From: Elymus sibiricus
Taxonomy: Eukaryota > Streptophyta > Magnoliopsida > Poales > Poaceae
Reading direction: 5' to 3'
Assembly: GCA_039707655.1 (NCBI GenBank)
Contig: CM077666.1
Span: 393,037,886 to 393,101,885 of the forward strand
Length of the DNA: 64,000 nt
Each line of letters begins with the position of its first letter. Position 1 is the first letter of the stretch. The notes under the pieces were generated by a model. The model saw only the letters and a program-made list of their open reading frames with translations. It was not told the origin of the DNA and did not search any database. Below are positions 35,401-47,970 of the stretch, one piece after another. The position numbers were made by a program, and so were the translations under genes.

Positions 35401-37158
35401 AATCTCCTCCACTACAAGAAATCTTGTCCCGAGATTTTAGAGGTGGAGTAAAGGGGAAGGAATTGGTTACGAAATTCTAACGAGTCTTCTGGTTCTAGGT
35501 TGCTCTTCTCGAAGAGTTTGCTCCATGATGTGTATTCCTACATTCCTCTGCTTCTATGTGTCATGACGAAGTTGTCATCCGTTCCTTTGGAGTCTTCATC
35601 GTATTTACAAAAAGAGTAAGGGGTATCTTTGGGAGAACGGACCTTTGCAAGGTCGATTATCTGGTGGATAACTCAGGAAATGTGGCAGGAAGTATCTCTC
35701 GAATTGAAACTTAAGAAAACATCGAGAGTAAAGTAAGAAGGTCCAATGAGAAGTTTCAAGCGAATAGACAATCGTTCGATGCCTGAAACAGAGTGTGAAA
35801 GAGGTTCAGAGCAATGAAGAATAATGTTGCATCTGATACCGAAATGAAACATGGTAAGGAAATTAGCTCGTGAATTACATATGAAGCCAAGCATGAGGAA
35901 TAACTTTGGAAACAGGGATGTACCGGAGAGTCAGGTTTCGATCCTGTGGAATTGTGATTAGTGTGGATTAAGAGTAGGAAGCGCGGTGACATCTTACACG
36001 GTCACGACAACAAGGCATGTCAGAGGATAGCTTGTCAGCTATGTCGGCAACAACGTCGGTACCAAGGGCGGGGGATGAAGAGAACCATTTTCCTGCTCAC
36101 AAGGCGAGGCAGACCAATAGGCAAAGTTCTCGTCCACCGGTGTTATAGGAATGCCATCAACAATAGTAACAGGGTTTTACTTGACAGGGTTGTACTTGGG
36201 GGTGTTGACATAAGCAGGGAATTATCACTGCTCAGATAAGTTAGATTACAAGAAGGGTTAAACAGACCAATGGAAAGGAAAATGTGATTATCAGATTAAA
36301 CGGACCAATGGAAAGGAAAATGTGATTATACACAAGTATTAGGTGTATATCCTTCCCAAGGAAAAGCATAGCATGATATACATGACAGGACAACAAGTAC
36401 AAAATCATTTAGATAAAGGGGCGAGGAAATTCATGATGTTACCCATACAATGGTGTTTGGATAATTGATCAAGAAACATTTAGCATTGCACTTTCGATGT
36501 TCTTGTTGATATTCGGAGTACCACAGTCATGCTTCGGAGTAGCAATAATATGGTGTTTCAAGTAAGGGTTGGGTCTGAAGATCACAAGAATACACAAGGA
36601 ACAATTTCAAGAATAGCAAGGAAAACAAGGTATAAGCAAAACATGACCAAGTTTGTGTTGGCAGGACATCAAGGATGTTGTTGATGATAACACAACTCAT
36701 CGAGGGGCAAGGATGGTATTTCTCATCATGAATTCAATTGACATCTCAAAAGAAGTCAAAATGTTGTCGATGATCACGACACATTTTGTCAAGAGGTTTC
36801 AAGAGGATGCAATCGAACAGCGACGACATCAAGCAAGGGAATGACGAAGTGGAAAGTTATGGGAACAATAGATAAGATGCAAGCTCGGAATCGAAGTTGC
36901 TTTTCAAGACAACAAAATGATGTTGAAAACTCGACGTAAGCCTTGCTCACGGTCTGAAGAATTCGTGCACCAAAGAAGGACGAGGTAGCACGGTCAAAGG
37001 TAGCATGATAAGGATGTAGCCGGTAGTCTAGGAATGACAAGATTGAGTTTAAATTTCCCAGCAACAAATTACTAGGGGTATTTGAATTGTAGTGCGGATT
37101 CGATTCACTAATCGGTGTTCTCGGTTGACAACAACCCAGAACCCGTGGAATGAGTAAG
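35401..37158 (-). other. LARD-like interior, 3' part; no coding recognised
   Basis: On the minus strand the sequence next to the LTR reads GTGGAGGAGATT, the polypurine tract (complement of 35401-35412). The rest has only short open frames without known domains. A local duplication of about 40 bp around ACCAATGGAAAGGAAAATGTG occurs at 36258-36330. It ends at the GTAAG duplication (37154-37158) made by the copia insertion. Confidence 0.7.
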
Positions 37159-38907
37159 TGTTGGAAATATGCCCTAGAGGCAATAATAAATTGGTTATTA
37201 TCATATTTCCTTGTTCATGATAAATGTTTAGTATTCATGCTAGAATTGTATTGATCGGAAACTTAAATACATGTGTGAATACATAAACTACACCGTGTCC
37301 CTAGTAAGCCTCTACTAGACTAGCTGGTTGATCAAAGATGGTTATGGTTTCCTGACCATAGACATGAGTTGTCATTTGGTAACGGGATCACATCATTAGG
37401 AGAATGATGTGATGGACAAGACCCGACCGTAAGCTTAGCATCAGATCGTTTAGTTATTTGCTACAGCTTTCTTCATGTCAAGTATCTATTCCTAAGACCA
37501 TGAGATCATGCAACTCCCGGATACCGGAGGAATACTTTGTGTGCTATCAAACGTCACTTCATAATTGGGTGATCATAAAGATGCTCTACAGGTATCTCCG
37601 AAGGTGTCTGTTGGGTTGGCATGGATCGAGACTGGGATTTGTCACTCCGTATGACGGAGAGATATCTCTGGGCCCTCTCGGTAATACAACATCGTAAAGA
37701 GCTTGCAAGCAATGTGGCTAATGGGTTAGTCACGGGATCTTGTATCACAGAACGAGTAAAGAGACTTGCCGGTAACGAGATTGAACTAGGTATGGAGATA
37801 CCGACGATCGAATCTCGGGCAAGTAACATATCGCCGGACAAAGGGAATTGCATACGGGATTAACCGAATCCTCGACATCATGGTTCAACCGATAAAAGAT
37901 CTTCGTGGAATATGTAGGAATCAATATGGGCATCCAGGTTCCGCTATTGGTTATTGACCGGAGAGGTGTCTCGGTCATGATTACATGATTCCCGAACCCG
38001 TAGGGTCGCACGCTTAACGTTCGTTGACGCTAGAGTAGTATTGGGATATTTGATGATTGGTAACCGAATGTTGTTCAGAGTCCCGGATGAGATCTCGGAC
38101 GTCACGAGGAGTCTCAGAATGGTCAAGAGGTAAAGATTTATATATGGGAAGTCATATTTTGGGTTCCGGAAAAAGGAGCAGTTTTTTCAGTATTGTACCG
38201 GGAAGCTTCCAGAAGGTTCCGGGGGATTCCGGAGGGGTCCGGAAGTCCACAAGTGGGTCCACCACGTCCCAAGGGCTGGCATGGGCTGAGGGGAGGCACC
38301 CTGGCCTTATTGGGCCAGGCGCACCATGTCCTCAAAAGCCCATGTGGCTAGGGAAGGGAAAAAAAGGGGAGTCCTAATAGGAATAGGATTGGACTTGGAG
38401 TCCAAGTCCTCCCCCCCCCCTTGGCTGCGCCCTGGGGCTTGGAGGGGCTGTTCCCCACGCCCCTCCGCCTATATATATAGAGGAGGGGGCGTCCCAAACG
38501 ACACACCAGCCCCTAGGCGCCCCTCTCTCTCCCGTTACACCACCGCCTCGTCCCGACGACGCTTAGCGTAGCGCTGTCGGTGCTCCACCACCACCATCAC
38601 CACCACGCCGTTGTGCTGGTTGTGATCCCATCTACTTCTCCACCTTCTCTTGCTGGATCAAGGATGAGGAGATGTCATCGAGCCGCACGTGTGCTAAACT
38701 CGGAGGTGTCGTCCGTTCGGCACTAGATCGGTTGGATCGTGATCGAATCGCGAAGAGTACGACTACATCAACCGCATTATATACGCTTCCGCTTTCGGTC
38801 TACGAGGGTACGTATACACACTCTCCTCTCTCATTGCTATGCTTCTCCTAGATAGATCTTGGGTGTTCGTATGAATTTTTATTATTTTCATGCTTCGTTC
38901 CCCATCA
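37159..38907 (+). repeat. 5' LTR of the Angela-like copia (1749 bp)
   Basis: It begins TGTTGGAAATATGCCC and ends CGTTCCCCATCA. A TATATATATAG box is at 38470-38480, conserved in the other LTR at 56824-56834, and probably drives element transcription. Confidence 0.95.
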
Positions 38908-40199
38908 GTGGCATCATGAGCTAGGTCTATGCGTAGATGTATATGCATGTGTAGAACACAAAAGTTGTGGGCGTTGATGCTCAAATTGCTTACCTCTCTT
39001 GTCTTATTTGGATTCGGCGGTATTGTGGAATGAAGCGGCTCGGACCAACCTTACATGTCCTCGCACATGAGACCGGTTCCACCGACTAACATGCAACTTG
39101 TTTTGCATAAGGTGGCTAGCAGGTGTCTGTCTCTCCTACTTTAGTTGAATCTAATTTGACGAAGGCGGTCCTTATAGAAGGTTAAAAGGCAACTTGATTA
39201 TCACCGTTGTGGCTTTGCATAGGTAAGAACAGTTCTTGCTAGTTGCCCATAGCAGCCACGTAAAATTTGCAACAACAAAGTAGAGGACGTCTAACTTGTT
39301 TTTGCAAGGCATGTTGTGATGTGGTATGACCAAAACGTGATGTGATATATGTTGATGTATGAGATGATCATGTTTTGTAATAGGTTCACGACTTGCATGT
39401 CGATGAGTACGGCAACCGGCAGGAGCCATAGGGTTGTCTTTAATTTATTGTGTGACCTGTGAGTCAACTGTTAAACGCCATATAATTGCTTTACTTTATC
39501 GCTATGCGTTAGCAATAGTTGTAGAAGCAATAGTTGGCGAGACGACCACGTGACGACACGATGATGGAGATCATGATGATGGAGATCATGGTGTCATGCC
39601 GGTGACGATGGAGATGATGCCGGTGCTTTGGAGATGGAGATCAAAGGCACGAGATGATAATGGCCATATCATGTCACATATTGATTGCATGTGATGTTTA
39701 TCCTTTTTATGCATCTTATTTTGCTTAGGATGACGGTAGCATTATAAGATGATCCCTTCACTTAATTTCAAAGAAATTGTGTTCTCTCTAAGTATGCACC
39801 ATTGCGAAAGTTCATCGTTTCGAAGCACCTCGTGATGATCGGGTATGATAGACTCTACGTTCGCATACAACGGGTGTAAGCCAGTTTTACACATGTAGAA
39901 TACTTGGGTTAAACTTGACGAGCCTAGCATGTACAGACATGGCCTCGGAACACAAGAGACCGAAAGGTCGAACATGAGTCATATAGTAGATATGATCAAC
40001 ATGGAGATGTTCACCATTGATGACTACTCCATCTCACGTGATGATCGGACATGGGTTAGTTGATTTGGATCATGTGTCACTTAGACAACTTGAGGGATGT
40101 TGATTTAAGTGGGAGTTCATTAGTAATTTGATTGACTGAACTAAAATTATCATGAACTTAGTCTTAATTGTCTTTGCAAAAAATTTGTGTTGTAGATCA
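38908..40199 (+). other. copia leader with damaged primer-binding site
   Basis: TGGCATCATGAGCTAGG at 38909 stands where the initiator-methionine primer-binding site belongs. It differs from the usual TGGTATCAGAGC by one insertion and base changes. The following 1.3 kb is an untranslated leader typical of this group, with a short GATGATGGAGATCATG duplication near 39562. No ORF with a domain is present. Confidence 0.75.
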
Positions 40200-43016
40200 A
40201 TGGCCCGCGCTGTAGTTCCCCTGAATTTTAATGCGTTCCTAGAGAAAGCTAAGTTGAAAGATGATGGAAGCAACTATGCGGACTGGGTCCGTAACTTGAG
40301 GATTATCCTCATTGCTGCACAGAAGGCTTATGTCCTTAATGCACCGCTAGGTGATGCACCCCCTCCAGCGTCGTCTGTGGATGTTGTGAACATCTGGCAG
40401 GCACGTCCTGATGACTACTCGATAGTTCAGTGCGCCATGCTTTACGGCTTAGAACCGGGGCTCCAAAGACGTTTTGAGCACCACGGAGCATATGAGATGT
40501 TCCAGGAGCTGAAATTGGTATTTCAAGCTCATGACCGGGTCGAGAGGTATGACATCTCCGACAAGTTCTTTAGCTGTAAAATGGAGGAGAACAGTTCTGT
40601 TAGTGAGCATATACTCAGAATGTCTGGGTTGCACAACCGCTTGACTCAGTTGGGAGTTAATCTTCCAGATGACTCGGTTATTGACAGAATTCTCCAATCA
40701 CTGCCACCAAGCTATAAGGGCTTTGTGATGAACTATAATATGCAAGGGATGGAGAAAACACTTCCCGAGCTCTTCGCGATGCTTAAGGCCGCGGAGGTAG
40801 AAATCAAGAAGGAGCATCAAGTGTTGATGGTTAAAAAGACCACTAGTTTCAAGAAAGGCAAGGGAAAGAAAGGGAACTTCAAGAAGAACGGTAAAGCAGT
40901 TGCCGCTCCCGTGAAGAAACCCAAGGCTGGACCCAAACCTGGGACTGAGTGCTTCTACTGCAAGGGGAATGGTCACTAGAAGCGGAACTGCCCCAAGTAC
41001 TTGGCAGATAAGAAGGCTGGCAACGTCAACAAAGGTATATTTGATATACATGTTATTGATGTGTACCTTACTAGTGCTCGTAGTAGCGCCTGGGTATTTG
41101 ATACTGGCTCGGTTGCTAATATTTGTAACTCGAAACAGGAGCTACGGAATAAACGAAGACTGGCTAAGGACGAGGTGACGATGCGCGTCGGAAATGGTTC
41201 CAAGGTTGATGTGATCGCCGTCGGCATGCTACCTCTACATCTACCTTCGGGATTAGTTTTAAACCTAAATAATTGTTATTTGGTGCCTGCGTTGAGCATG
41301 AACATTATATCTGGATCTTGTTTATTGCGAGACGGTTATTCATTTAAGTCAGAGAATAATGGTTGTTCTATTTATATGAGTAATATCTTTTATGGTCATG
41401 CACCCCTTGTGAATGGTTTATTCTTGTTGAATCTCGATCGTAGTGATACACATATTCATAATATTGATGCCAAAAGATGCAAAGTTAATAATGATGGTAC
41501 CACATATTTGTGGCACTACCGCTTAGGTCATATTGGTGTAAAATGCATGAAGAAACTCCATGCCGATGGACTTTTGGAATCTCTTGATTATGAATCATTT
41601 GAGACATGTGAACCATGCCTCATGGGCAAGATGACTAAAACTCCGTTCTCCGGAACAATGGAGCGAGCTAGTGACTTATTGGAAATAATACATACTGATG
41701 TATGCGGTCCAATGAGTGTTGAAGCACGCGGTGGATATCGTTATTTTCTTACCTTCACAGATGATTTGAGTAGATATGGGTATATTTACTTAATGAAACA
41801 CAAGTCTAAAACATTTGAAAAGTTCAAGGAATTTCAGAGTGAAGTGGAAAATCATCGTAACAAGAAAATAAAGTTTCTACGATCTGATCGTGGAGGTGAA
41901 TATTTGAGTTGCGAGTTTGGTATGCATTTAAGACAATGAGAAATTGTTCCACAACTCACGCCACCTGGAACACCACAGCGTAATGGTGTGTCCAAATGTC
42001 GTAATCGTACTCTATTGGATATGGTGCGTTCTATGATGTCTCTTACCGATTTGCCACTATCGTTTTGGGGTTATGCATTAGAGACAGCCGCATTCACTTT
42101 AAATAGGGCACCGTCTAAATCCGTTGAGACAACACCGTATGAGTTGTGGTTTGGCAAGAAACCTAAGCTGTCGTTTCTTAAAGTTTGGGGATGCGACGCT
42201 TATGTCAAGAGGCTTCAGCCTGATAAGCTCGAACCCAAAGCGGAGAAGTGCGTCTTCATAGGATACCCTAAAGAGACCATTGGGTATACCTTCTACCACA
42301 GATTCGAGGGCAAGATCTTTGTTGCCAAGAATGAGTCCTTTCTAGAGAAGGAGTTTCTCTCAAAAGAAGTGAGTGGGAGGAAAGTAGAACTTGATGAGGT
42401 AATCGTACCTTCTCTCGAATTGGAAGGTAGCACATCACAGAAAAGAGTTCCCGTGATGTCTACACCAACCGAAGAGGAAGCTAATGATTATGATCATGAA
42501 ACTTTGGATCAAGTTACTACTGAACTTCATAGGTCGACTAGGGTATGTTCCGCACCAGAATGGTACGGTAATCCTGTCCTGGAAGTCATGTTGTTAGACA
42601 ACGGCGAACCTACGAACTATGAAGAAGCTATGATGAGCCCAGATTCTGACAAATGGCTTCAGACCATGAAATCCGAGATAGGATCCATGTATGAGAACAA
42701 AGTATGGACTTTGGTGGACTTGCCCAATGATCGGCAAGCCATTGAGAATAAATGGATCTTTATGAAGAAGACAGACAATGATGGTAATATCACCGTCTAT
42801 AAAGCTCCACTTGTCGCAAAGGGTTTCCGACAAGTTCAAGGGGTTGACTACGATGAGACACTCTTACCCGTAGCGATGCTTAAGTCTGTTAGAATTATGT
42901 TAGCGGTTGCCGCATTTTATGAAATCTGGCTAAAGGACGTCAAAACGGCATTCCTTAACGGGTTTCTTAAGGAAGAGTTGTATATGATGCAACCGGAAGG
43001 TTTTGTCAATCCTAAG
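40200..43016 (+). pseudogene. copia gag-pol, 5' part up to reverse transcriptase, disabled
   Basis: An ATG at 40200 opens gag (WVRNLRIILIAA, capsid helices). The CCHC knuckle CFYCKGNGH is interrupted by TAG at 40977-40979, where relatives have Trp. The same frame continues with protease (FDTGS near 41097), the pre-integrase HH-CC region (LWHYRLGHIG; CEPCLMGK) and the integrase core (HTDVCGP near 41693; SDRGGEY near 41885). TGA at 41937-41939 interrupts the integrase. From 41988 the integrase C-terminus leads into reverse transcriptase (KWIFMKKTD, KDVKTAFLNG). After QPEGFVNPK the frame runs into the inserted LTR at 43017. All three pieces share one frame, so the breaks are point stops plus the insertion. 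Confidence 0.95.
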
Positions 43017-43143
43017 TGTTGGTGCAATTCCTTGCCCCTTGTGTTCTGGAGATTGTTGTCAGAAACAGTGAGGGACTAATTTGTTTACTAGTGCACACAC
43101 AGAGAAATAGTCCCTGGAGTATCAAGAAGATTGCTATAATCTG

Positions 43144-43368
43144 CCGAAAGGTTTGCTACCGAAAGGTATGCTACCGAAAGGTTTGCAACTGAAAGGTTTG
43201 CTTCCGAAAGGTATGCTACCAAAAGGTTTGCTTCCGAAAGGTATGCTACCGAAAGGTTTGCTACCGAAAGGTATGCTACCGAAAGGTATGCTACCGAAAG
43301 GTTTGCTACTGAAAGGTATGCTACCGAAAGGTTTGCTTCCGAAAGGATTGCTACGGAAGAGATTGCTA
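43144..43368. repeat. 15-bp tandem array in the first LTR (about 14 copies)
   Basis: The unit is CCGAAAGGTTTGCTA with T/A variation at one position (GGTTTG or GGTATG). Units start every 15 bases from 43144 to 43339, with degenerate copies after. Because 15 is a multiple of three, both strands show artificial repeat ORFs. Confidence 0.95.
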
Positions 43369-44117
43369 TAATATCCCGAAAGGATTGCTGCCGAAGAGAT
43401 TGCTATAATCTTCCGAGAAGATTGCAGCAGAGAAGATTGATATGTTTCAAGAAGCTTATTATCGAGAAGATTGCCACTTCCGAGAAGTTTGCTATAAACT
43501 TCCTCGAAAGTTATCTGCGCTGCAGAAAAGATTGACATGTCTCGAAGAGTTTGTTATCAAGAAGAATGCTATATTCTTTCAGGAAGTTCGAAGAACTTCA
43601 CCGAGAAACATCTACGTTGCAGAGAAGAGAAGGATATGTTTCGAGAAGAAAGCATACCGAAAAGATTGCGTGCCGGAGATGGTCCTGAAAGAATTGCTGG
43701 CACAAAGCAATTTTCATTCGGTGTGTTCGGAGAAGAATGACTGCAGTCGAGAAGATTGAAGACGAAGCGAAGACGTAGCATTTGTTTCGTTGTTCTTCTT
43801 TCTTTTATTTTAGTCATAGGACCACCATACTATTAAGAGGGGTATAAGTATTCGAGACTTTTGTCTGTTGTGATGCTTAGCCAAAACCTATGTAAGATTG
43901 AGAGAAATCTCTTGGTGTTCCGAATGATTACCTGTCAGCAGAAGACGTTGTTCTTCGGACCTGCAGGAGATATCTTTCGGACCGAGAAGTTAGCATTACA
44001 TGTTCCTCAAGTAATGTTACCGTTGTGCTCAAAATCCGACCGTTGGAAACGTGTCGGTTGGCCATTGGCTGGACCGCGTGTCCTCAATGGTCATTTCCCA
44101 TCCGGGAAGGCTGCGGC

Positions 44118-44126
44118 TATAAATAG
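44118..44126 (+). promoter_or_regulatory. TATA box of the gag-only element LTR
   Basis: TATAAATAG is in a GGC-TATAAATAG context and is conserved at 53045-53053 in the second LTR. It is the best candidate for the LTR core promoter. Confidence 0.65.
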
Positions 44127-44992
44127 CCACCCCGCTCCAACGTTGCCCATTGGCTGCTGAACTTGAGATTCTAAGAAGATTGATTGAGCACCCCTCTCCG
44201 AGAGATTTGAGTTTAAAATCCACTGAGAGAAAATCAAGAGCCGAAACTTAGATAGTGGTTGAGCATCACAGTAGATCTGAGTTGAGAGTTCTTGTACCTA
44301 TTACTCTTGAGAGCTGCATACTCTCTAGACGGATAGGTGTCGGCTCGAGTGTTGAAGAGTTGTTGTCTTCACCGAGCAAAGTCTTCAGCAACCAAGAGTC
44401 GTTGTGGTTCGCTAAGAAGTCTGTTGAAGGTTTGGAGATCGCCGACAAGAATCTACCACGAGTGAAATCAACTGAAGTTCGAGGAACTTCACGTTGAGGA
44501 GAATAGGATGGAGAGAGTTTATCTCCTGTGTTGAATCACAAGTCCCTCCAACCAGACGTAGCTCTTTTGCAGAAGAGTGAATTGGTCTACCAAATCATCT
44601 GTCGCCATCGAGCACCACTGGTCATTTCTATCCTACTGCATTTCTTTCAGTAGTTTATTTTCGGTGCTCTTTGCTGTCGATAGATATCTATCTGTGTACT
44701 GTGATTATTTATCTTTCAAGAATTTTTTTCAGTACCGTGATTATATTGTGTTGCACACTTGCTTTCATAGAACTTAAGGATGTTTGTCTGTATGTTCATC
44801 CGCTTTTCATATGGTGCTACTTAGTCTTTATGCTAAGTCTTGCTCTGATGAATATTTCGCAATAGTGTGCATGTTTTGTATGTGTTATATGTGCAATTGT
44901 TTCATGTCTGTAACTCTATCCATATTGATAGTTTTGTTTCTGTAGTAGTTTTGATTCGTAGAACTAAAACTGCTCAGTTGTGTTTCCGTAGT

Positions 44993-45185
44993 AGTTTTGT
45001 TTCGGAAACAGTTCTGTTTTAGGAACAATTTTGTTTCGAGGACAGTTTTGTTTCAGAAACAGTTTTGTATCGGAAACAGTTTTGTTTCGGAAACAGTTTT
45101 GTCTCAAAAACAGTTTTGCCTCGAAAACAGTTTTGTTTTGAGAACAAATTTTGTTTCAGAACTAGTTTTGCTTGGGAACTAGTTT
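44993..45185. repeat. 17-bp tandem array in the first LTR (about 12 copies)
   Basis: The unit is AGTTTTGTTTCGGAAAC with variants, spaced exactly 17 bases at 45061, 45078, 45095 and 45112. The homologous array in the second LTR has about three more copies. Confidence 0.92.
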
Positions 45186-45316
45186 TCCTTCGGACAACTG
45201 AAACTGCTTAGTTTACTATCCGCTGTGCTGTCTTGAGAGTATTCAACATTTCGAAAGAAATTTTGAATCTCCCATTCACCCCCCCCCTCTGGTCGGTATA
45301 CTCCGGTCCTTACAAT

Positions 45317-45329
45317 TGGTATCAGAGCC
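45317..45329 (+). promoter_or_regulatory. primer-binding site (initiator tRNA-Met), first unit
   Basis: TGGTATCAGAGCC starts two bases after the LTR end. The identical site follows the second LTR at 54310-54322. Confidence 0.92.
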
Positions 45330-45381
45330 AGGTTCTCCTTGTCTCTGCGTATTAAGGTCTAACCGCCTTGGAGTTTTGAGT

Positions 45382-47970
45382 ATGTCGCTTGTAGGACACC
45401 ATGGGCACTCTGAAAGATTTCCTTTCTTCGATAGAAATGACTATTCATTCTGGAAACAAAAGATGATGATTCGACTAAAGCCCATCAACGAAGAAATGTG
45501 GCAGATTGTGGAAAATGGCTACACAATTCAGTTTCCTGAATCTCCCACACCCAATGATGAAAGAAATATTCAGCTGGATGCACACGCAAAGCATATCATC
45601 TGCAATCATCTCTCCAGGACGCAATTCCTTCAGTACAGAAAACTTGAAACAGCGAAAGAAATCTGGGACAGATTAGAGAAGATCAATGAAGGTGTTTCAA
45701 CTCAAAAAGAAACATGAATTGATATTCTTCGGGCCAAGTACAACCGCTTCAAGAGTCTCAAGAATGAAAACTGTCAAGAAACCTTTGATCGTCTGAATGA
45801 TATCGCAAATGAGTTGCAAGGTCTTGGTGCTGAAGATATTACTGATCATGAGATTGTGAAGAAGTTGCTTTGGTCCCTGGACAGTTCTTTCAATACCCTC
45901 GAGCTGATGATCAAGGAAAGTCGTGACTTCAAAAGTCTCGATGATGCTGATGATATGGAGAGGCTAAACACCCATGAAGAACAAGAAGAAGAGAAAAGAG
46001 ATCTATATGGCTCTCGCTACCGAAAGAATCATGCTCTCAAAGCTGCTGTCAATTCTTCTTCGAACGTCGAAAATAATGCTGATGAAGATTCCGATGACCC
46101 TGATAGCATCAGCAAAGATCCCATTCAGATAACTAAGCACTTGCAATGCTGCCCGAAAGAGAATCAGATTTCGAAAAAGAACCAGTTTCTGAAAAAGAAC
46201 CAGTTTCCGAAAAAGAAATCAGGCAATAACTCAAAGTCTTCGTCGAGGTCAAAATCTTCTGGAGAACATAGATGCTTCAAGTGCAAGAAGCCTGGACATT
46301 TCATCTCTGATTGTCCAATGTGGGAAGCTGAAATAAGCGCCAGTGGCAAGTTCAACATGGGCAGTAGCAAGGGTTTCGAGAGCAAGAGTTTCAAGAACAA
46401 GAGCTATGATTCTGATGATGAGAAGACAAAGAAGTTCTCAAAGAAGAAAGACAATTCCTACTTGAAGTCTTCATCAAAGTCTTCATCAAGAACTTCCTCC
46501 AAGTCTCATTCCAATCGAAAGAAGAGCTCTCACAAGGCTAAGGCATATATTGGGAAGGAATTGGACTCCGAAGAAGAAGTCTTTGAGTCCGAAGAAGTTG
46601 CCAAAGAAGAATCCAACGAGGATTCAGATTCAGGCATAGCCGGCATTGCTTGCACTTCCACACCAGCGTTGAACTTCTTCGACAACAATTCAAGTGATGT
46701 TGAAGCTTCCGCATATTGCTTCATGGCAAAAGCTTCGAAAGGAAAGGTACCTCCCAAGAAACATAAAAGCTTATGCTAGTGATGATTTCTCTTCTAGTGA
46801 TGATGATCAAGCTAAGCTTATAACAATTGCTAAGAAACAACAATACTCTCTTGAGAAACTTGAGAAATCTCTCAGGAAGACAGAAAATTTGTTGGTCGAG
46901 GAGATGAAGAAAAACCAAATGTTGACAAACGAGCATTCTACTCTTTTGGCAAAATTTGAGGATCTGTCAGGTCGTCATGATTTTCTCTCAGATGACCACG
47001 AAAGACTTAACTATGATTTCCTGAAAAGGAAACAAGAGCTCGAGTGTCTGAGAGTAGCTCATGATGATCTTCGGATTGAAAATGATTCTCTCCTCGCCCA
47101 GCAAATTAGTGCTTCTCAGGAGGAATTTATGCCACCTTGTCTAAAATGCCTAGAGCGCAGCAATTCTGATTCTAATACTGAAACATCTACTGCTGCTGAA
47201 AGAAATGCACCTGTTATTACTGTTGAAACTAACTCCTCTGAGGAAAATGTTGCTATTTCTGATGAAAATGCTAGGCTGGAGAATTTGCTTGAGACAGGAA
47301 TGTTCAAAAGTCTCAAAGGACACCAAATTCTTTGTGATGTTCTGAAGAAGTCTATTCTTCACAAGAATCCTAGAAAGGAAGGGTTAGGTTTCGAGAGAAA
47401 CTTAAATGCTGATGGAACATACTGGACACCTGAGCAATATCCAAAGACAGTATGGGTTCCTAGTAAAAGCAAAACTCTCGAACCTGCATTACTTTCAGGA
47501 TATGATTGTCCAATTCCTTCACCTACTGATGAGTCATTTGAATCCAACTACAAACTGTTTAAGCAACAGAATGGTGAAGTATTTGCACATTATATTGGCA
47601 CTAATTGCAGGAACGGGCCTCCCAAGAAAAGAATCTGGGTTGAAAAGTCTCGTATTGAAAATCCGCCTGCTACTGCTGCTCTAACCATGCAGGGAAATAA
47701 ATTTCGTAGGAAAGGAAAATCTTCGTAGTACGAAACTGCAAATCCCTCGTATGATTCTGATAAGAATGCTCGTCAGAAAGATTATATGTATACTTCTTCC
47801 AACCATTATGCTCATGTTTCTGGGAAGAATTAAAATGCTTATTATTTCGATTATGTTAACCCTTCCCAGAGGAACAACTCTTATGTTTCTCGAAAGAAAT
47901 CCTATCCTGCACGTCCAAAACCAAATGTTTCTCGGCCACCTGCCAAGATATGGGTGGTTAAGAAAACCTA
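45382..47970 (+). pseudogene. gag-like polyprotein of the gag-only element, disabled
   Basis: An ATG at 45382 opens a UBN2-type copia gag (FWKQKMMIRLKPI, LETAKEIWDRLEK). TGA at 45715-45717 interrupts it, and the same frame resumes until a frame change near 46750. A CCHC knuckle (CFKCKKPGHFISDC) lies at about 46276, followed by a Ser/Lys-rich stretch. After the frame change comes a long coiled coil (about 46840-47100: KLEKSLRKTENLLVEEMKK) and a Cys pair. A conserved-looking C-terminal region (GYDCPIPSPTDESF) ends with TAG at 47726-47728, and a further tail reads through one more stop to PAKIWVVKKT and TAA near 47970. In related elements such gag proteins package the RNA. The UBN2 domain plus C-terminal coiled coil suggests the SIRE/Maximus side of copia, which is an inference. 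Confidence 0.8.

Larger units (their letters stand above)
43017..45314 (+). repeat. first LTR of the gag-only element (2298 bp)
   Basis: It begins TGTTGGTGCAATTCC and ends GGTCCTTACA. It contains two tandem arrays (43144 to about 43368 and 44993 to about 45185). A TATAAATAG box at 44118-44126 is followed by a segment that is well conserved in the other LTR. Confidence 0.93.

Noticed and set aside
43153..43538. Repeat proteins such as LPKGMLPKG (plus) and [13 protein letters not shown] (minus) over the 15-bp array
   Set aside because: They arise because the repeat unit is a multiple of three and lacks stops on both strands. They lie in an LTR and have no start context or conservation of their own.
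43144..45185. CRISPR-like array
   Set aside because: The repeats are head-to-tail without unique spacers, in a plant retrotransposon LTR. They are mini-satellites.
45316..45330. tRNA-Met gene fragments (TGGTATCAGAGCC here and at 6911, 54310, 58801)
   Set aside because: These are primer-binding sites complementary to the tRNA 3' end, next to LTRs. No cloverleaf is present.
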